Source: Niebla homalea
Lineage: Eukaryota > Ascomycota > Lecanoromycetes > Lecanorales > Ramalinaceae
Length of the DNA: 64,000 bases
Direction: 5' to 3'
NCBI GenBank assembly: GCA_019925105.1
Contig: JAHGAU010000009.1
Location: 1,178,001 to 1,242,000 of the forward strand
The translations under genes were made by a program, and so were the position numbers. Position 1 is the stretch's first letter, and each line of letters opens with the position of its first letter. The notes under the pieces are model-generated. The model was not told the DNA's origin. It saw nothing but the letters and a program-made list of their open reading frames with translations, and searched no databases. Shown here in pieces: positions 37,108 to 46,566 of this stretch.

Positions 37108-38040
37108 TAATAGGACGGATTTACGGAATACCGGTTAATAATTATTATTATATAGGTTATGTCCGGTTATATATTAAGTATAATATATATTAATAAACTT
37201 ACGGCCGATTAATATTATTATCTGAACTCCGGCTTTACTTAATAACCCTTAAATAACGGTTCCGGCCTAAAATTAATTTATATAAATATATACGTTAAAT
37301 AAGTTTCTTATTAGCCGTAATTTCGTATTACTTTTTTAATATAAATTTCTTAATTAAAATAGATCGTTTAATTTTATTAATTTTAAATAATAATAATACT
37401 TAAATAATAGCTTATTAAACTTAGGTTAAATATACGGAATTCTTAATTAAATATAAGTTTTAAGTCTTAAATCTTTTACTTAAACGGATTAATTATTAAG
37501 ACGTTATTTATATATATAATTATAATCGTACCGGTTTTAAGGTAAAGGAATATATAGTAATCCGTATAGATAAATTTGAAGCCCTATATAATTATAAACT
37601 CCCAGAAACAATTATATTATAACCGTAATAATTACTTTAATCTATATAAGCTCTTCTTAAGCTTATAATAGAGTTTCTTATTATTTTTACCGGTTTTTTC
37701 TTATCTTTTTAATTATTTTATATATACTTTTTCCTTAATAAAACCGTAAAGGAATGCTATTTTAACGTTTATCTACTTTAAATCTTAATTATTAACCGTT
37801 ATAAAAGTAAAAAGAACCTTATAGCTTATAGGTTTTATTATTAAGGTAAACGTTTTATTATAATCGATATTTTTATATTATTTAAAACTATATATTACCT
37901 ACCGGGCCTTATAGCGAATTATACTGTTATTAACTTTACGTTTAAGGGTATAAACCTATTATCTTTATAATATTATTATATTAGTGGGGATTTAACTTTA
38001 TATAATTAAGACTTAAATATCGTTTTCTTTAAGGGAACCA
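37097..38040 (-). pseudogene. Copia-1 reverse transcriptase domain
   Basis: Minus-strand reading gives, in order, V-Y-T-L-K-R-K-V-N-N-S-I-I-R-Y-K-A-R near 37925, K-P-I-S-Y-K-V-L-F-T, I-N-V-K-I-A-F-L-Y-G-F-I-K-E-K near 37750, and L-K-K-S-L-Y-R-L-K. These match the copia RT blocks YKARLV, DVKTAFLYG and LYGLKQ. The catalytic box near 37498-37520 is Y-I-N-N-V-L-I instead of Y-V-D-D. Near 37170 S-L-L-I-Y-I-I-L matches GSLMYxxLGTRPDIAYAV. Pol then continues at 36881. Confidence 0.92.
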
Positions 38041-39219
38041 TATTTATTACCTTCCATTAACTCTTAATTTATTTAAATATACTTATTTATTATAACTTTT
38101 TTATAGGTTTTAAGCTTAATAAGTTCCGGGGTTATTTTAAGGGATATTAAAATTAAAAAGTATAACGGTTTATCCTTATTATAAGTTAATAAAATTAAGA
38201 AAAAGAATGGATCTAATAATTTATTACGCGGTTTATCCGGAAATGTAAGGCCGGGGTTATCTTTAATTAAGTTCTTAATTTATTATTTTTACCTTTAATT
38301 ATAATTAATCTTTAAATCTTTAACCGTTAAACTTAAAAGGTCCAATAAAGCTATTTATTAAGTAAGGATTATAGCCGGATATATAGGTTACTTAATAAAA
38401 GTAAAGCTTATATTAATAATATCCGTTTTAATTAAATCGTAATTCTTAAACTTCTCTTTTAAATTAAGGTCTTATTAAGGCTTTTTTACTTTTTTAAGCT
38501 TTTAAATTTAATTAATAGGCTTTTTACGATCCGAGGTATTTAACGGTATTACCCCTTTTTTTTCGATATATACGTTATATACGTTTTTTATTATAAAATT
38601 GAATTATTTTATCCGTAAATTAATTACTTTAAAATATTTATTAATCTTTTCATTAAAACCTATTAAGATATATAGTTCCGACCTATTATTAAACTTAACC
38701 CAATAACCTATAGTTTTTACGTATACGATCGACCTTAAAGTCCGTATATAAGATACGTCCGGTTTCTTATTATATTAAGCTTAATATAATATTATTTTTT
38801 AAGTTATATATATGGTATCTATATAATTATATAGTTTATTATTTAGATTAATTCCGGTTAAAAGCTTTTAAGTATACCCCCGTTATCTATATAATTTTAA
38901 TCTTCTTATTAATTTTTTAATTAATTTTTTTATTAATTAAATTTTATTTAAGGCTTTTATATATTATTACCTTGAAGATAATTTTATATTATTTTAAGTA
39001 GTTTAAGAAGGTTTTAAACGTATATTTACCCCCACCGTTAACTTAAAAGCGTTTAATCTTTTAATCCGGGGGTTATTTATACTTAACTTTAAACTCCTTA
39101 AACCGTTAAATTACGTCCGATTTATATATTAACGGATAGACCTTTAATATTATAGTTTTATTATTACGGAAGGTTATATAATATATTATTCCGTTATATC
39201 CTTAAGGATTAATTATCCC
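38041..39219 (-). pseudogene. Copia-1 integrase, catalytic core and C-terminal part
   Basis: Minus-strand reading near 39070-39130 gives K-S-D-V-I-x-R-F-K-E-F-K. Near 39010-39050 it gives N-G-G-G-K-Y-T-F-K-T-F-L-N-Y-L-K, the copia integrase D-N-G-G-E-Y block. I-I-F-K-V-I-I-Y-K-S-L follows (family: HGIxHExSxPYTPQQNG). The N-terminal side resumes across the short-LTR element at 41390. Confidence 0.9.
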
Positions 39220-39224
39220 TAAAA
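39220..39224. repeat. Target-site duplication of short-LTR element 1, left copy
   Basis: TAAAA, identical to 41385-41389. Removing the element and one copy restores copia-1 frame M-D-L-L-G-I-I-N-P across the junction. Confidence 0.92.
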
Positions 39225-39384
39225 TGTGAGAGCCCTAGTAAAATGTATGAATAATATAATGTATGAATGATGATCTATCTAGGTGCATGCATGGTGGTGA
39301 GCTATGTATAGTAAATACGGGTACTAAGTAATGCGGAACCCGTTCCGTGTTAAGTTAAGGATTAGCTTTACTAATTCCTTAACA
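39225..39384. repeat. LTR of short-LTR element 1, left copy (160 bp)
   Basis: TGTGAGAGCCCTAG...CCTTAACA. Same length as 41225-41384. Its outer (left) half keeps TpG sites; its inner half has C-to-T changes relative to the right copy. Confidence 0.93.
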
Positions 39385-39574
39385 GTTTATTACTTATAAA
39401 AAAGGCTTATGCCCTATAAGCAACAATAATAATAAAATTATGTATATTAAAAGGTTCCGGAGCTTTATATAGGCCTATCTTAACGCCGAGTATACGTAGG
39501 GGTAATGGTATAGGGTAATTATTAGTGAGCAGTATATAATAAAGTGAAGAAATTAAAAGCATTGACAAAATTAA

Positions 39575-39678
39575 ACCCGGCTAGTTATCGTATATATACC
39601 CGGTTTATAGTCGTAAATTTAAGCATTACGATTAAGCTGAATCGCTTAAATCCGTGATATTTAAGGTATTGCCGGGTT
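39575..39678 (-). other. Shared 3' UTR hairpin module, element 1 copy
   Basis: Plus-strand ACCCGG at 39575 and 39598, spaced about 23 bp, then a stem CGTAAATTTAAGC / GCTTAAATCCGTG around loop AGCTGAATC, closed by GCCGGGTT at 39671-39678. Same architecture and loop as in copia-3 and element 2. Confidence 0.7.
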
Positions 39679-41224
39679 AAGTATTAACGGGTTATCCGTA
39701 ATCGACTTATTAATACTTATAATAATAAGCTTTTTAAAGGTATTAATATAATGCATTACGGAAGGGGAATTTATTAAAATAAATATGGTATTAATTCTTA
39801 ATTATTAAATATAATTTATATAATGATTAAATAGAGTATTATTGGTTTATAGATACGGGTATTATAACGTTACGGCTTTGTTCCGTCGTTATTATAAGTG
39901 ATTTAAATATAGGTTTTTTAAGGACCGTAATAAACCCCGCGAAAGGTACTTTATCTTCATTATTATTGTCATCGTCGTCCAATTCGATATCACCGTTGCC
40001 ATCTACGTAATATGCTTACTCTTCCTCCTTCTTAACGTATTAAAAAGGACCTCCCTTTTAGAAACATAGATTTAATTTATATTTCTCCTCCTTTTTAAAG
40101 TTACGGTATAAATAAAATTTTTAAGTATCTTGCTGGGGATTTAAGTTACTAAATAAACGATTTATTAATAAATATAAGTATAACTTATATATATTAAATT
40201 AGTTATACTTAACGTTATTAATCTATTAAATAAGATCCGTAATTATTGCGGTAAATATAAGTATAAAGAGTTACGTCCGGAGGTAAACATCGAGGTAATT
40301 ATACGTAGTTATTACTTAACCGGCTTTAACTAAGAAACTTATAATATATTTATTAAGAGTAATGATTTTTTAAATATACTCCTTAAGGTCCTTACGAGTA
40401 CGGATATTACCAATAATATAACGGAGCGACTCAAGCTTTTATAAGGTTACCGTAAGTAATTCCCTAAACTTCTTCTTAAGCTTAATAATCCAGAGATTAA
40501 GGCCAATATATATTCCGGCTTTAAGTACTATACAAAGCTTATTTATATATTATTTTTCGGCCTTATTTTATAAGTATTAATTAATATACCGTAAATCGAC
40601 CTCCTTAATTTTAAGACGTTAAGTAAAAAAGAAAACGTTATAATAAATCCTTAAGTTACTCGTATATATTACCGGCTTAATACTATTATTATCAGGATTA
40701 AAGAAATTAATACCTTTAAGCCTAAATTTAAGTATATCGGCCTTAGATACTATAGTTACAGGTATAGTCTGGATTGAAGTTAAAAGGGTTTGGAATTATT
40801 CCTCACTTATATTAATTTATAATATATCGTCGTTATTAAGTAGGGATTCTAAAGGTAAATTTAAGGGTAATAATGGAATAAACTCATCCTTAAAGGTTTC
40901 GTCCTTAATACTTAATTGTTTTACGGATTTTATACTATATATTGCTTAAATGCCGGTACGCCGATTTAATTCGATTAATAAAGGCGTTAAAGCGTACTTT
41001 AAGGGGTAACGTTTATTACCTATAATTGCGACGTTAAGGAATAAAATAAAGTAAGTAAAATAAAGGGGTAAAAGATGGGTAAAAGTTAGATTCCTAATTA
41101 AAGGATCTGTTGGTAAAGAGACTCTCAATATTGCTACCGCGTTTACTCGTTATCTAAAGTATGCGTTTCTGGTATTATTATTATGAGTACTATAAGATAA
41201 ATAAACTGGCTATTACTATTAAAT

Positions 41225-41384
41225 TGTAAGAACCCTAGTAAAATATATAAATAATATAATGTATAAGTAATGATCTATCTAGGTACATATATAGTGGTAA
41301 GCTATATACAGTAAATACGGGTACCAAGCAATGCGGAACCCGTTCCGTGCCAAGCCAAAGATCAGCTCTGCTGATTCCCTAACA
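41225..41384. repeat. LTR of short-LTR element 1, right copy (160 bp)
   Basis: Direct repeat of 39225-39384. Its outer (right) half, ending CTGCTGATTCCCTAACA, keeps CpA sites, while its inner half has G-to-A changes. Confidence 0.93.
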
Positions 41385-41389
41385 TAAAA
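41385..41389. repeat. Target-site duplication of short-LTR element 1, right copy
   Basis: TAAAA, identical to 39220-39224. Confidence 0.92.
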
Positions 41390-41779
41390 GGTCCATATAA
41401 ATAAGCTTTAACGGATTTTCTATAAATTTAAGGTATCCTTTATATAGTTAAAAGTATAACCGTCCGGTAACATAGTGTATATAGTAAGCGTCTTTGGCTT
41501 TATTATTATTACGGCGTTTACGTTTAAGATCCATCTTAATTAATACGTTTATTAATTAGAATAGGTAAATAAATAAAATAAATAAATAATAAAAGAAGAT
41601 AAATCGTTATTTATCTTAAGTAAATACGTAAAAAGATTAAACATTTATTATATATATATACTTAAAGAATCTAAGTAATTATATATATTAAGTAGTTAAT
41701 AATTTTAAATAGTTACGTATATTAAGTAATTAAGCTTAATAAGTAATTTAAATATATAAATAAATATAATAAATATAGT
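41390..41779 (-). pseudogene. Copia-1 GAG-pre-integrase and integrase N-terminus
   Basis: The minus strand reads M-D-L-K-R-K-R-R-N-N-N-K-A-K-D then Y-V-T-G-R-L-Y (family: C-x-x-C-x-x-G-K/R before the core). It continues P-L-K-L-I-Y-M-D-L-L-G (family: PLELIHxDLxGP), directly in frame with 39219 after removal of element 1. Further upstream the sequence is mostly low in complexity up to the element 2 insertion. Confidence 0.85.
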
Positions 41780-41784
41780 TTTAT
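41780..41784. repeat. Probable target-site duplication of short-LTR element 2, left copy
   Basis: TTTAT, identical to 43114-43118. It matches only if the LTR ends at 43113 (ATA, possibly mutated ACA), so the boundary is slightly uncertain in this AT-rich context. Confidence 0.65.
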
Positions 41785-41947
41785 TGTCAGGTACTAAGAG
41801 TACTAAGGTAAAATGTGGGTGTAATATGTATGATGATTGTTTATCTAGCTATGAAGGTACGTAATATAAGTATACGCGCCAAGCCACTATACCCCTTTAA
41901 GTGCTAATACCCGATAAGCTCTTAGTATACGTATATTATACATAATA
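41785..41947. repeat. LTR of short-LTR element 2, left copy (about 163 bp)
   Basis: Starts TGTCAGGTACTAAGAG. The outer half retains TGTGGGTGTAATATGTATGATGA-type TpG sites; the inner end is AT-shifted. Related to the element 1 LTR through a shared TAAAATGT...TATGATGAT...TATCTAG series. Confidence 0.85.
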
Positions 41948-42143
41948 AATACATTATAAAAGGAAAGATCGCACCGCCTTTATTACGACGGTAAGGTTAA
42001 AGTTTCCTTTACTGAAAGCGGCTCCGGGGCTAAAGAATAAACGTATTTAGCGCCGAACGTATTAAGGAAGTGAAAATATATTATAATTGTTAAGTATTAA
42101 GGTACCATAGTATTAAGAAATTAAAAAAACCGGAAAAACCGTA

Positions 42144-42251
42144 AGCCGGGAAGTAGTCGTAATGCACCCGGGAAATAGTCGTGGATTTAAATATTTTATA
42201 AATAAGCTAAATCGCTTAAATCCATGATTTCCGTAGTTTTACCAAGTCGGG
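42144..42251 (-). other. Shared 3' UTR hairpin module, element 2 copy
   Basis: Plus-strand CCGGGAAGTAGTCGT at 42146 and CCCGGGAAATAGTCGT at 42167 form a tandem pair. A near-perfect stem follows, CGTGGATTTAAA with CTTAAATCCATG around loop AGCTAAATCG, then TCGGGT at 42247. This is the least mutated of the three copies. Confidence 0.72.
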
Positions 42252-42950
42252 TCTTACTTAACCTTAAGTTATACGGAATAGGTAATCTTTATAAGTATAA
42301 TAAGGCTTTAATTATTATCTAGTTAATTTATATATACCTTTAATAAAGGGATACGTATTCGGTTTACGATCTTTTAAACTTTTTACGTAATATCCTTTAT
42401 AGCTTTACGGAGTTCTTTATTATCGTTTTTAATAGTGCTTTTATACTTATCCATTATAAATATAAATATCTTAATTAAGGGCTTTTTCTTATACTTAATT
42501 TAAGGCGAAGGTGGAGCAAATTTGCGGACTTCAAGTATTATAATGGGTAATACCTATGGTAATAATACTTTAACGGAGGGTAATAATTTAATGAGAGATT
42601 TAAGAGGTATAAATCTTATATAGAGGTCGTATATAGTAAGGTAAGGTTTCAGTAAGAAGCTTATTAATAAAGTAGTCAAAGTTCTGGATCTTATAAGTAA
42701 AGTTTAAGGTATTAAAGGTAATTTAGTCGATTTAAGAGTTAATAAATATAATAATATCGAGGATAATATGATTGAGTTAGCTGATAAGGCTCTTAATAAA
42801 AATATTATCGATTTAATAGGTATTTTACTGGAAGGATCCGCTTTAATAAAGGTATTAAGTAGTAAGCGGGCTTATATTTACTCTATCTATAAGAGAATAG
42901 GATGATAAAGGTGTAATACTAATAAGAGAACCAGTGCTATTATTATTATT

Positions 42951-43113
42951 TATCAGGTACTAAAAGTACTGAGGTAAAATATAGGTGTAATATATATAAT
43001 AATTATCTATCTAGCTATAAAGGTACGCAATATGAATATGCGCGCCAAGCCACTATACCCCTTTGGGTGCTAGTGCCCGATAAGCTCTTGGCATGCGCAC
43101 ATTGTACATAATA
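42951..43113. repeat. LTR of short-LTR element 2, right copy (about 163 bp)
   Basis: Direct repeat of 41785-41947. Its outer half keeps GGGTGCTAGTGCCC and GGCATGCGCACATTG, which are mutated in the left copy. Confidence 0.85.
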
Positions 43114-43118
43114 TTTAT
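43114..43118. repeat. Probable target-site duplication of short-LTR element 2, right copy
   Basis: TTTAT, identical to 41780-41784. Confidence 0.65.
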
Positions 43119-43690
43119 AAATTATTAAGAAACTTTAATATAGATAAGTAAAGGGTAAAACGGTTAAAATTAAATGGACTTTATATTTAGCTGGTTTCTA
43201 TATTTTAAAAAGGTTTTTATTCTTAATCCTATTAAGAGGAATTCCTTAATATTATTTTTACCTTTTTTTAACCCGTATAATCTTCTCGGATAAATCCTTT
43301 AAAGTATTTTATATTATAATAAACGTTAATTAAATTGTTTTATAGAATTCTGTTATCGCGTTTTTAAATTATTTATAATATATAATCTTTTTATAAAAAT
43401 AGCCGTTTTCCCGTATTAAATTATATCTCTAAATTATAGGTAAACGAGAATAACCCTTAGCCACGTAAAGTTAATCGGGCAGGAGTTCTATATATAATAT
43501 TATTCCTTTAACTTAAGCTATTTAATAATTTAATTAACTTATTTTACTTAGCCTATATTAATAGGAAGAGGAGTCTATAATACCGAGGATAGTAATAAGG
43601 GTAAAAATAATAATAATAATAATATTGACGTATCTTCTATAATAGAAAATAGGAACTAAGGTTTCATATGGAGGAGCCGGTTAAGGCCCC
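43119..43690 (-). pseudogene. Probable copia-1 gag-side remnant
   Basis: Assigned by continuity from the element 2 insertion site. The minus strand gives moderately open reading, for example N-V-Y-Y-N-I-K-Y-F-K-G-F-I-R-E-D-Y-T-G near 43280-43340, but no diagnostic gag motif. Where copia-1 ends is not visible, and its 5' LTR was not found. Confidence 0.4.
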
Positions 43691-44612
43691 TTAGGGTATT
43701 CTTATATATTAAGATCTTTTATTATATTTAGATTTTCCGATTAATATAATACTTAATTAAGGTTTTAAGAAAATAAAATTCTATAAAAAAAGTTATTAAC
43801 CGGACGGTAAGTATATTAATAATAAAATATTTATTAATAAAAAGTATATAATTAAATTCCTTGGCGGCTTTAATAACTAGGTTACGGGTAAAAAATTAAT
43901 TATTAATAACGCCCCGGAAAGCTTACGATTATCTACCTTAAAAATCCTTAAGATCCCGTAGTATAATAAAGATATAAGTTATATACTTTTTATAAATTTT
44001 TAATCGTAATAATTTTCATTAACCTTATATTATTAAAGCTTCCGATTAAGCCCTTTTAAAGGTAATCGGTTAAATATAAGTAATCCGTTATTTAAAGAGG
44101 GTAATCCGTGGTAAAATTATAAAACTATCCTTATAGAAAATCATTTAAGATAGATTACGATTATTTATCCGTAAAAGTCTTATTAATAAATTTTTAAGAT
44201 TTAGGTTATTACTTTTTTTGACGGCTTTAATATAATATAAATCCGGAAGTACTTATATTTTAATATTATATCGTTATATTAATTTTACTTATAGAATAAA
44301 ATATTTTATTTTATTATTAATTTTATATAAATATCCTTAACGGAAATTTTAATTAGCCCGGTCTTAACCTTTAAATCGTAACAGATAATAGTAATATATT
44401 TAAGGGGTAAACTTTATTAAAAGCCTTTTTAATTCTATAATCGGCGTTAAGTAATCGTAAATACTTAATAATATAAAATTTTATTACGAGGAGCTTAAGA
44501 TTATTTATGGGAGCATTAACGTAGATAATATAATAATATTAACCGAAGGAAAAATTAAACTCTATAAACTTTTTATTAACTAAGTAAATATTCACTACCT
44601 TAGGGGAAATCA
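43691..44612 (+). pseudogene. Gypsy-type integrase remnant
   Basis: Plus-strand reading around 44370-44410 gives I-V-T-D-N-S-N-I-F-K-G, resembling the gypsy integrase block TDNGSEFKG with its catalytic Asp. About 100 bp later, after a one-base frame change, come Y-E-E-L-K-I-I-Y-G-S-I-N-V-D-N-I-I-I-L-T-E-G, which resembles the ERGH..IVDAL..LTxG block including catalytic Glu. Integrase inserts retrotransposon DNA. The stretch before 44250 is assigned by continuity only. The fragment is cut off near 44612 and has no linked RT. Confidence 0.5.
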
Positions 44613-44674
44613 TGAGTTTCTCAACGTCCCATCAACTGGTAGTAGAAGTCGCTTTTAGTTCAAAGACTAGTTGA
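44613..44674. other. Short non-mutated stretch before the plus-strand copia LTR
   Basis: About 60 bp that keep CpA and TpG sites, with inverted CAACTGG / CTAGTTG motifs at 44632 and 44666. Either target DNA or a remnant of the neighbouring element. No function recognised. Confidence 0.3.
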
Positions 44675-44812
44675 TGTCAGAAGTGCAGAAGGCAGAGACC
44701 TCGGCTATTACCAAAAGGGGACTAGCCTACTTCCTGGACTTCTTATAGATAGATATCGCTCAACACTTTATATAATACTTAACTAAGCAAATTATACCTT
44801 ATTATTTCAACA
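44675..44812 (+). repeat. 5' LTR of a plus-strand copia copy (138 bp)
   Basis: TGTCAGAAGTGCAG...ATTTCAACA, an inverted copy of 45406-45543. It is followed immediately by an initiator-Met half-tRNA primer-binding site, so it is a 5' LTR on the plus strand. CpA sites are mostly retained. Confidence 0.88.
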
Positions 44813-44827
44813 GGTTATAAGCCCGGC
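44813..44827 (+). other. Primer-binding site (initiator Met half-tRNA type)
   Basis: GGTTATAAGCCCGGC directly after the LTR. One TG-to-TA change from GTTATGAGCCC, the complement of the initiator tRNA-Met anticodon arm used by many copia elements. Confidence 0.72.
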
Positions 44828-45405
44828 TTATATGCTTACCATTACGCTTAATAATTTAATAAGCTTTAACTATATTATATAACTTAAATACCTTAAAAGT
44901 TATCGCTTTATTATTATAATAACTCTTATTATTACTATAATTACTATAATTACTTAATAATCCTATCGATTTAAGCTTTAACCACTTAAAAATAAGGAGG
45001 CTAAAACGGAAAACAAAAAGGCTAGGACGATACCCAGCTTAAAACCCTATTTATACATAAACCGTAAGGTATAGTAACCCTATATACCGATTTACGCGTA
45101 CGCTATAAGGGTATAGGAGCACCTATAAAGCCGTTAAATCAGCGGATCCTTAATATATATATTAATACCCTTAAAGAATAGGGGGAAACGTCTATTTATT
45201 ATTAAGGCGATTAAAGCGGCTTATAAAGCCTGTTATTGTATATACCTAGCCTTTTAATTAAGCTAGCCATTTAATTCAAACTATGATTATTTTAACCCTA
45301 TATTAAAGTTCATTTTAGTTACCGTATTAAAGTTTAAATATAAAGAGAAATAAAATACTTATTTTTAAGGCTTTTTCCTCTTTATTAAAATTATTAAGGC
45401 TTAGA
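44828..45405 (+). pseudogene. Leader and gag-side fragment of the plus-strand copia copy
   Basis: Follows the LTR and primer-binding site. From about 44990 to 45360 the plus strand is open apart from a few TAA/TAG (N-K-K-A-R-T-I-P-S-L-K-P-Y, then Y-D-Y-F-N-P-I-L-K-F), consistent with a lightly RIP-mutated gag start. It is cut at 45405 by the inverted copia-2. I recognise no gag motif. Confidence 0.5.
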
Positions 45406-45543
45406 TGTTGAAATGGTAGGGTGTAACTTGCTTAGTTAAGTATTATATAAGGTGCTGAGCGATATTTATCTATGAGAAGTCCAGGAAGTAGGCTAGTCCC
45501 CTTTTGGTAATAACCGAGGTCTCTGCCTTCTATATTTCTAATA
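45406..45543 (-). repeat. 3' LTR of copia-2 (138 bp)
   Basis: Inverted copy of 44675-44812, the same length. The outer (left) part is conserved, while the inner end is mutated (TGTCAGAAGTGCAG reads TATTAGAAATATAG on the minus strand). It lies downstream of the copia-2 RNase H end. Confidence 0.9.
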
Positions 45544-46553
45544 CTTTTACTCGATTAATAGCTTTATAATACCATAATACCGTACTATCTATTTAGTAAG
45601 GAACAAAAGCTTTTACTAAACTATATTACCGTAATAACGGGTATATTTATCCTAACTTTAATAATAAGGGGTATATCCTAAACTTTAGAGGTATAATTAC
45701 TCTAGTCTTAAATAATTTCTGAATTTTTGAAAAACGTCCCTTAATAATAATTTTATTAAGCTATCCGCTATTATATTACCGGTAAAATAATATATAAGCT
45801 TTACCTATTTATTAACCATATATTCCCGGAGGAAGTAATATTTAATATATATATACTTCATCTTTAAGTAATTTATAGGGTCCTTTATTAGTATAATCGT
45901 TCCCTAGTTATTATAAAAGATTACCGTAATAAGGGTAAAAGTCCCGGTATCGTATTTAAATTAAATAAGAAAGGCATAATCTTATATAATATCCTTATCT
46001 TTAAGGGCCGGTAATACCGTTAGATTTAAGGTGACTTTAATAAGCTAAGTTAATAACCGTTTAAGTTAAATCGTTTTTTTAATGACGTTATATTATCTTA
46101 CGTATTTAGCTTTATAAGTAAATAATACCATAATTGGTTAACGTTTTAAAAACTAGTTAATAATTATATTTCCCAGGTTAAAAATATATCCGGAGGTAAA
46201 TTAACGTATTTACGGGTCATTAACGTAATTTAAATCTATATAGCTATTAAGGGGCTTTAAAGGGCTTTAAAAGATAAACTTTAAGGAAATTATACTATAA
46301 AAATAATAAAAGATTTTCTTAACGGCTATTTAATGTTTTTTATTGAAGTTAAACGTATAATATAATATTACCGATACCGTATAAGTTATATTAAGCTTAA
46401 TATTTATTATAATATATATAAATAAATTAATAACGGATTAATATTTAAGCCGAAATTACTTTAAGGTAATATACTTTTTATTAATTAACTTAAAACGGAT
46501 ATTTATATCTATAAAGATAATTATACCGTTACCCTTAAAGAAAGGATTATTAT
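45544..46553 (-). pseudogene. Copia-2 RNase H domain
   Basis: The minus-strand reading near 45830-45870 gives Y-I-Y-I-K-Y-Y-F-L-R-E-Y (family: KHIDIRYHFIRE). Near 45765-45790 it gives Y-F-T-G-N-I-I-A-D (family: P-T-x-D-M-I-A-D). It continues toward the 3' LTR. Upstream it is interrupted at 46554 by LINE E and resumes as RT at 52357. Confidence 0.88.
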
Positions 46554-46564
46554 ATATATTAAAT
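46554..46564. repeat. Target-site duplication of LINE E, left copy
   Basis: atatattaaat, identical to 52357-52367. Confidence 0.88.
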
Positions 46565-46566
46565 GG

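Larger units (their letters stand above)
39225..41384 (-). mobile_element. Short-LTR element 1 (2160 bp, non-autonomous LTR retrotransposon)
   Basis: Two 160-bp LTRs, TG...CA termini and a TAAAA duplication, inserted into copia-1 integrase. The internal 1.84 kb has no RT, integrase or RNase H motif. A minus-strand reading gives a long coding-like run from about 40500 to 39850, with an acidic stretch I-E-L-D-D-D-D-N-N-N-E-D-K near 39970. A plus-strand reading (N-Y-C-G-K-Y-K-Y-K-E near 40245) is also fairly open, so the coding strand is unsettled. Orientation is set to minus because its hairpin module matches that of copia-3. A gag-only (TR-GAG/LARD-like) satellite is my inference. No clear primer-binding site was recognised. 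Confidence 0.85.
41785..43113 (-). mobile_element. Short-LTR element 2 (about 1329 bp, non-autonomous LTR retrotransposon)
   Basis: Two about 163-bp LTRs around 1.0 kb of internal sequence without pol motifs, inserted in copia-1. The leader and hairpin module near its left end match element 1 and copia-3 (CTCCGGGGC ... GCCGA block at 42020-42053, hairpin at 42144-42251). Both strands contain open-looking runs: plus N-K-Y-N-N-I-E-D-N-M-I-E-L-A-D-K near 42740, minus M-D-K-Y-K-S-T-I-K-N-D-N-K-E-L-R near 42450. The coding strand is undecided. Probably a satellite of the copia-3 family. Confidence 0.8.

Noticed and set aside
39225..39384. SINE or tRNA-derived repeat
   Set aside because: The 160-bp unit is a pair of direct repeats with TG...CA ends and a 5-bp duplication outside, which is an LTR layout. 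No A/B box recognised.
40946..41128. 60-codon minus-strand frame in short-LTR element 1
   Set aside because: Short, without motif or start context, at the end of the element next to the LTR. Not distinguishable from chance.
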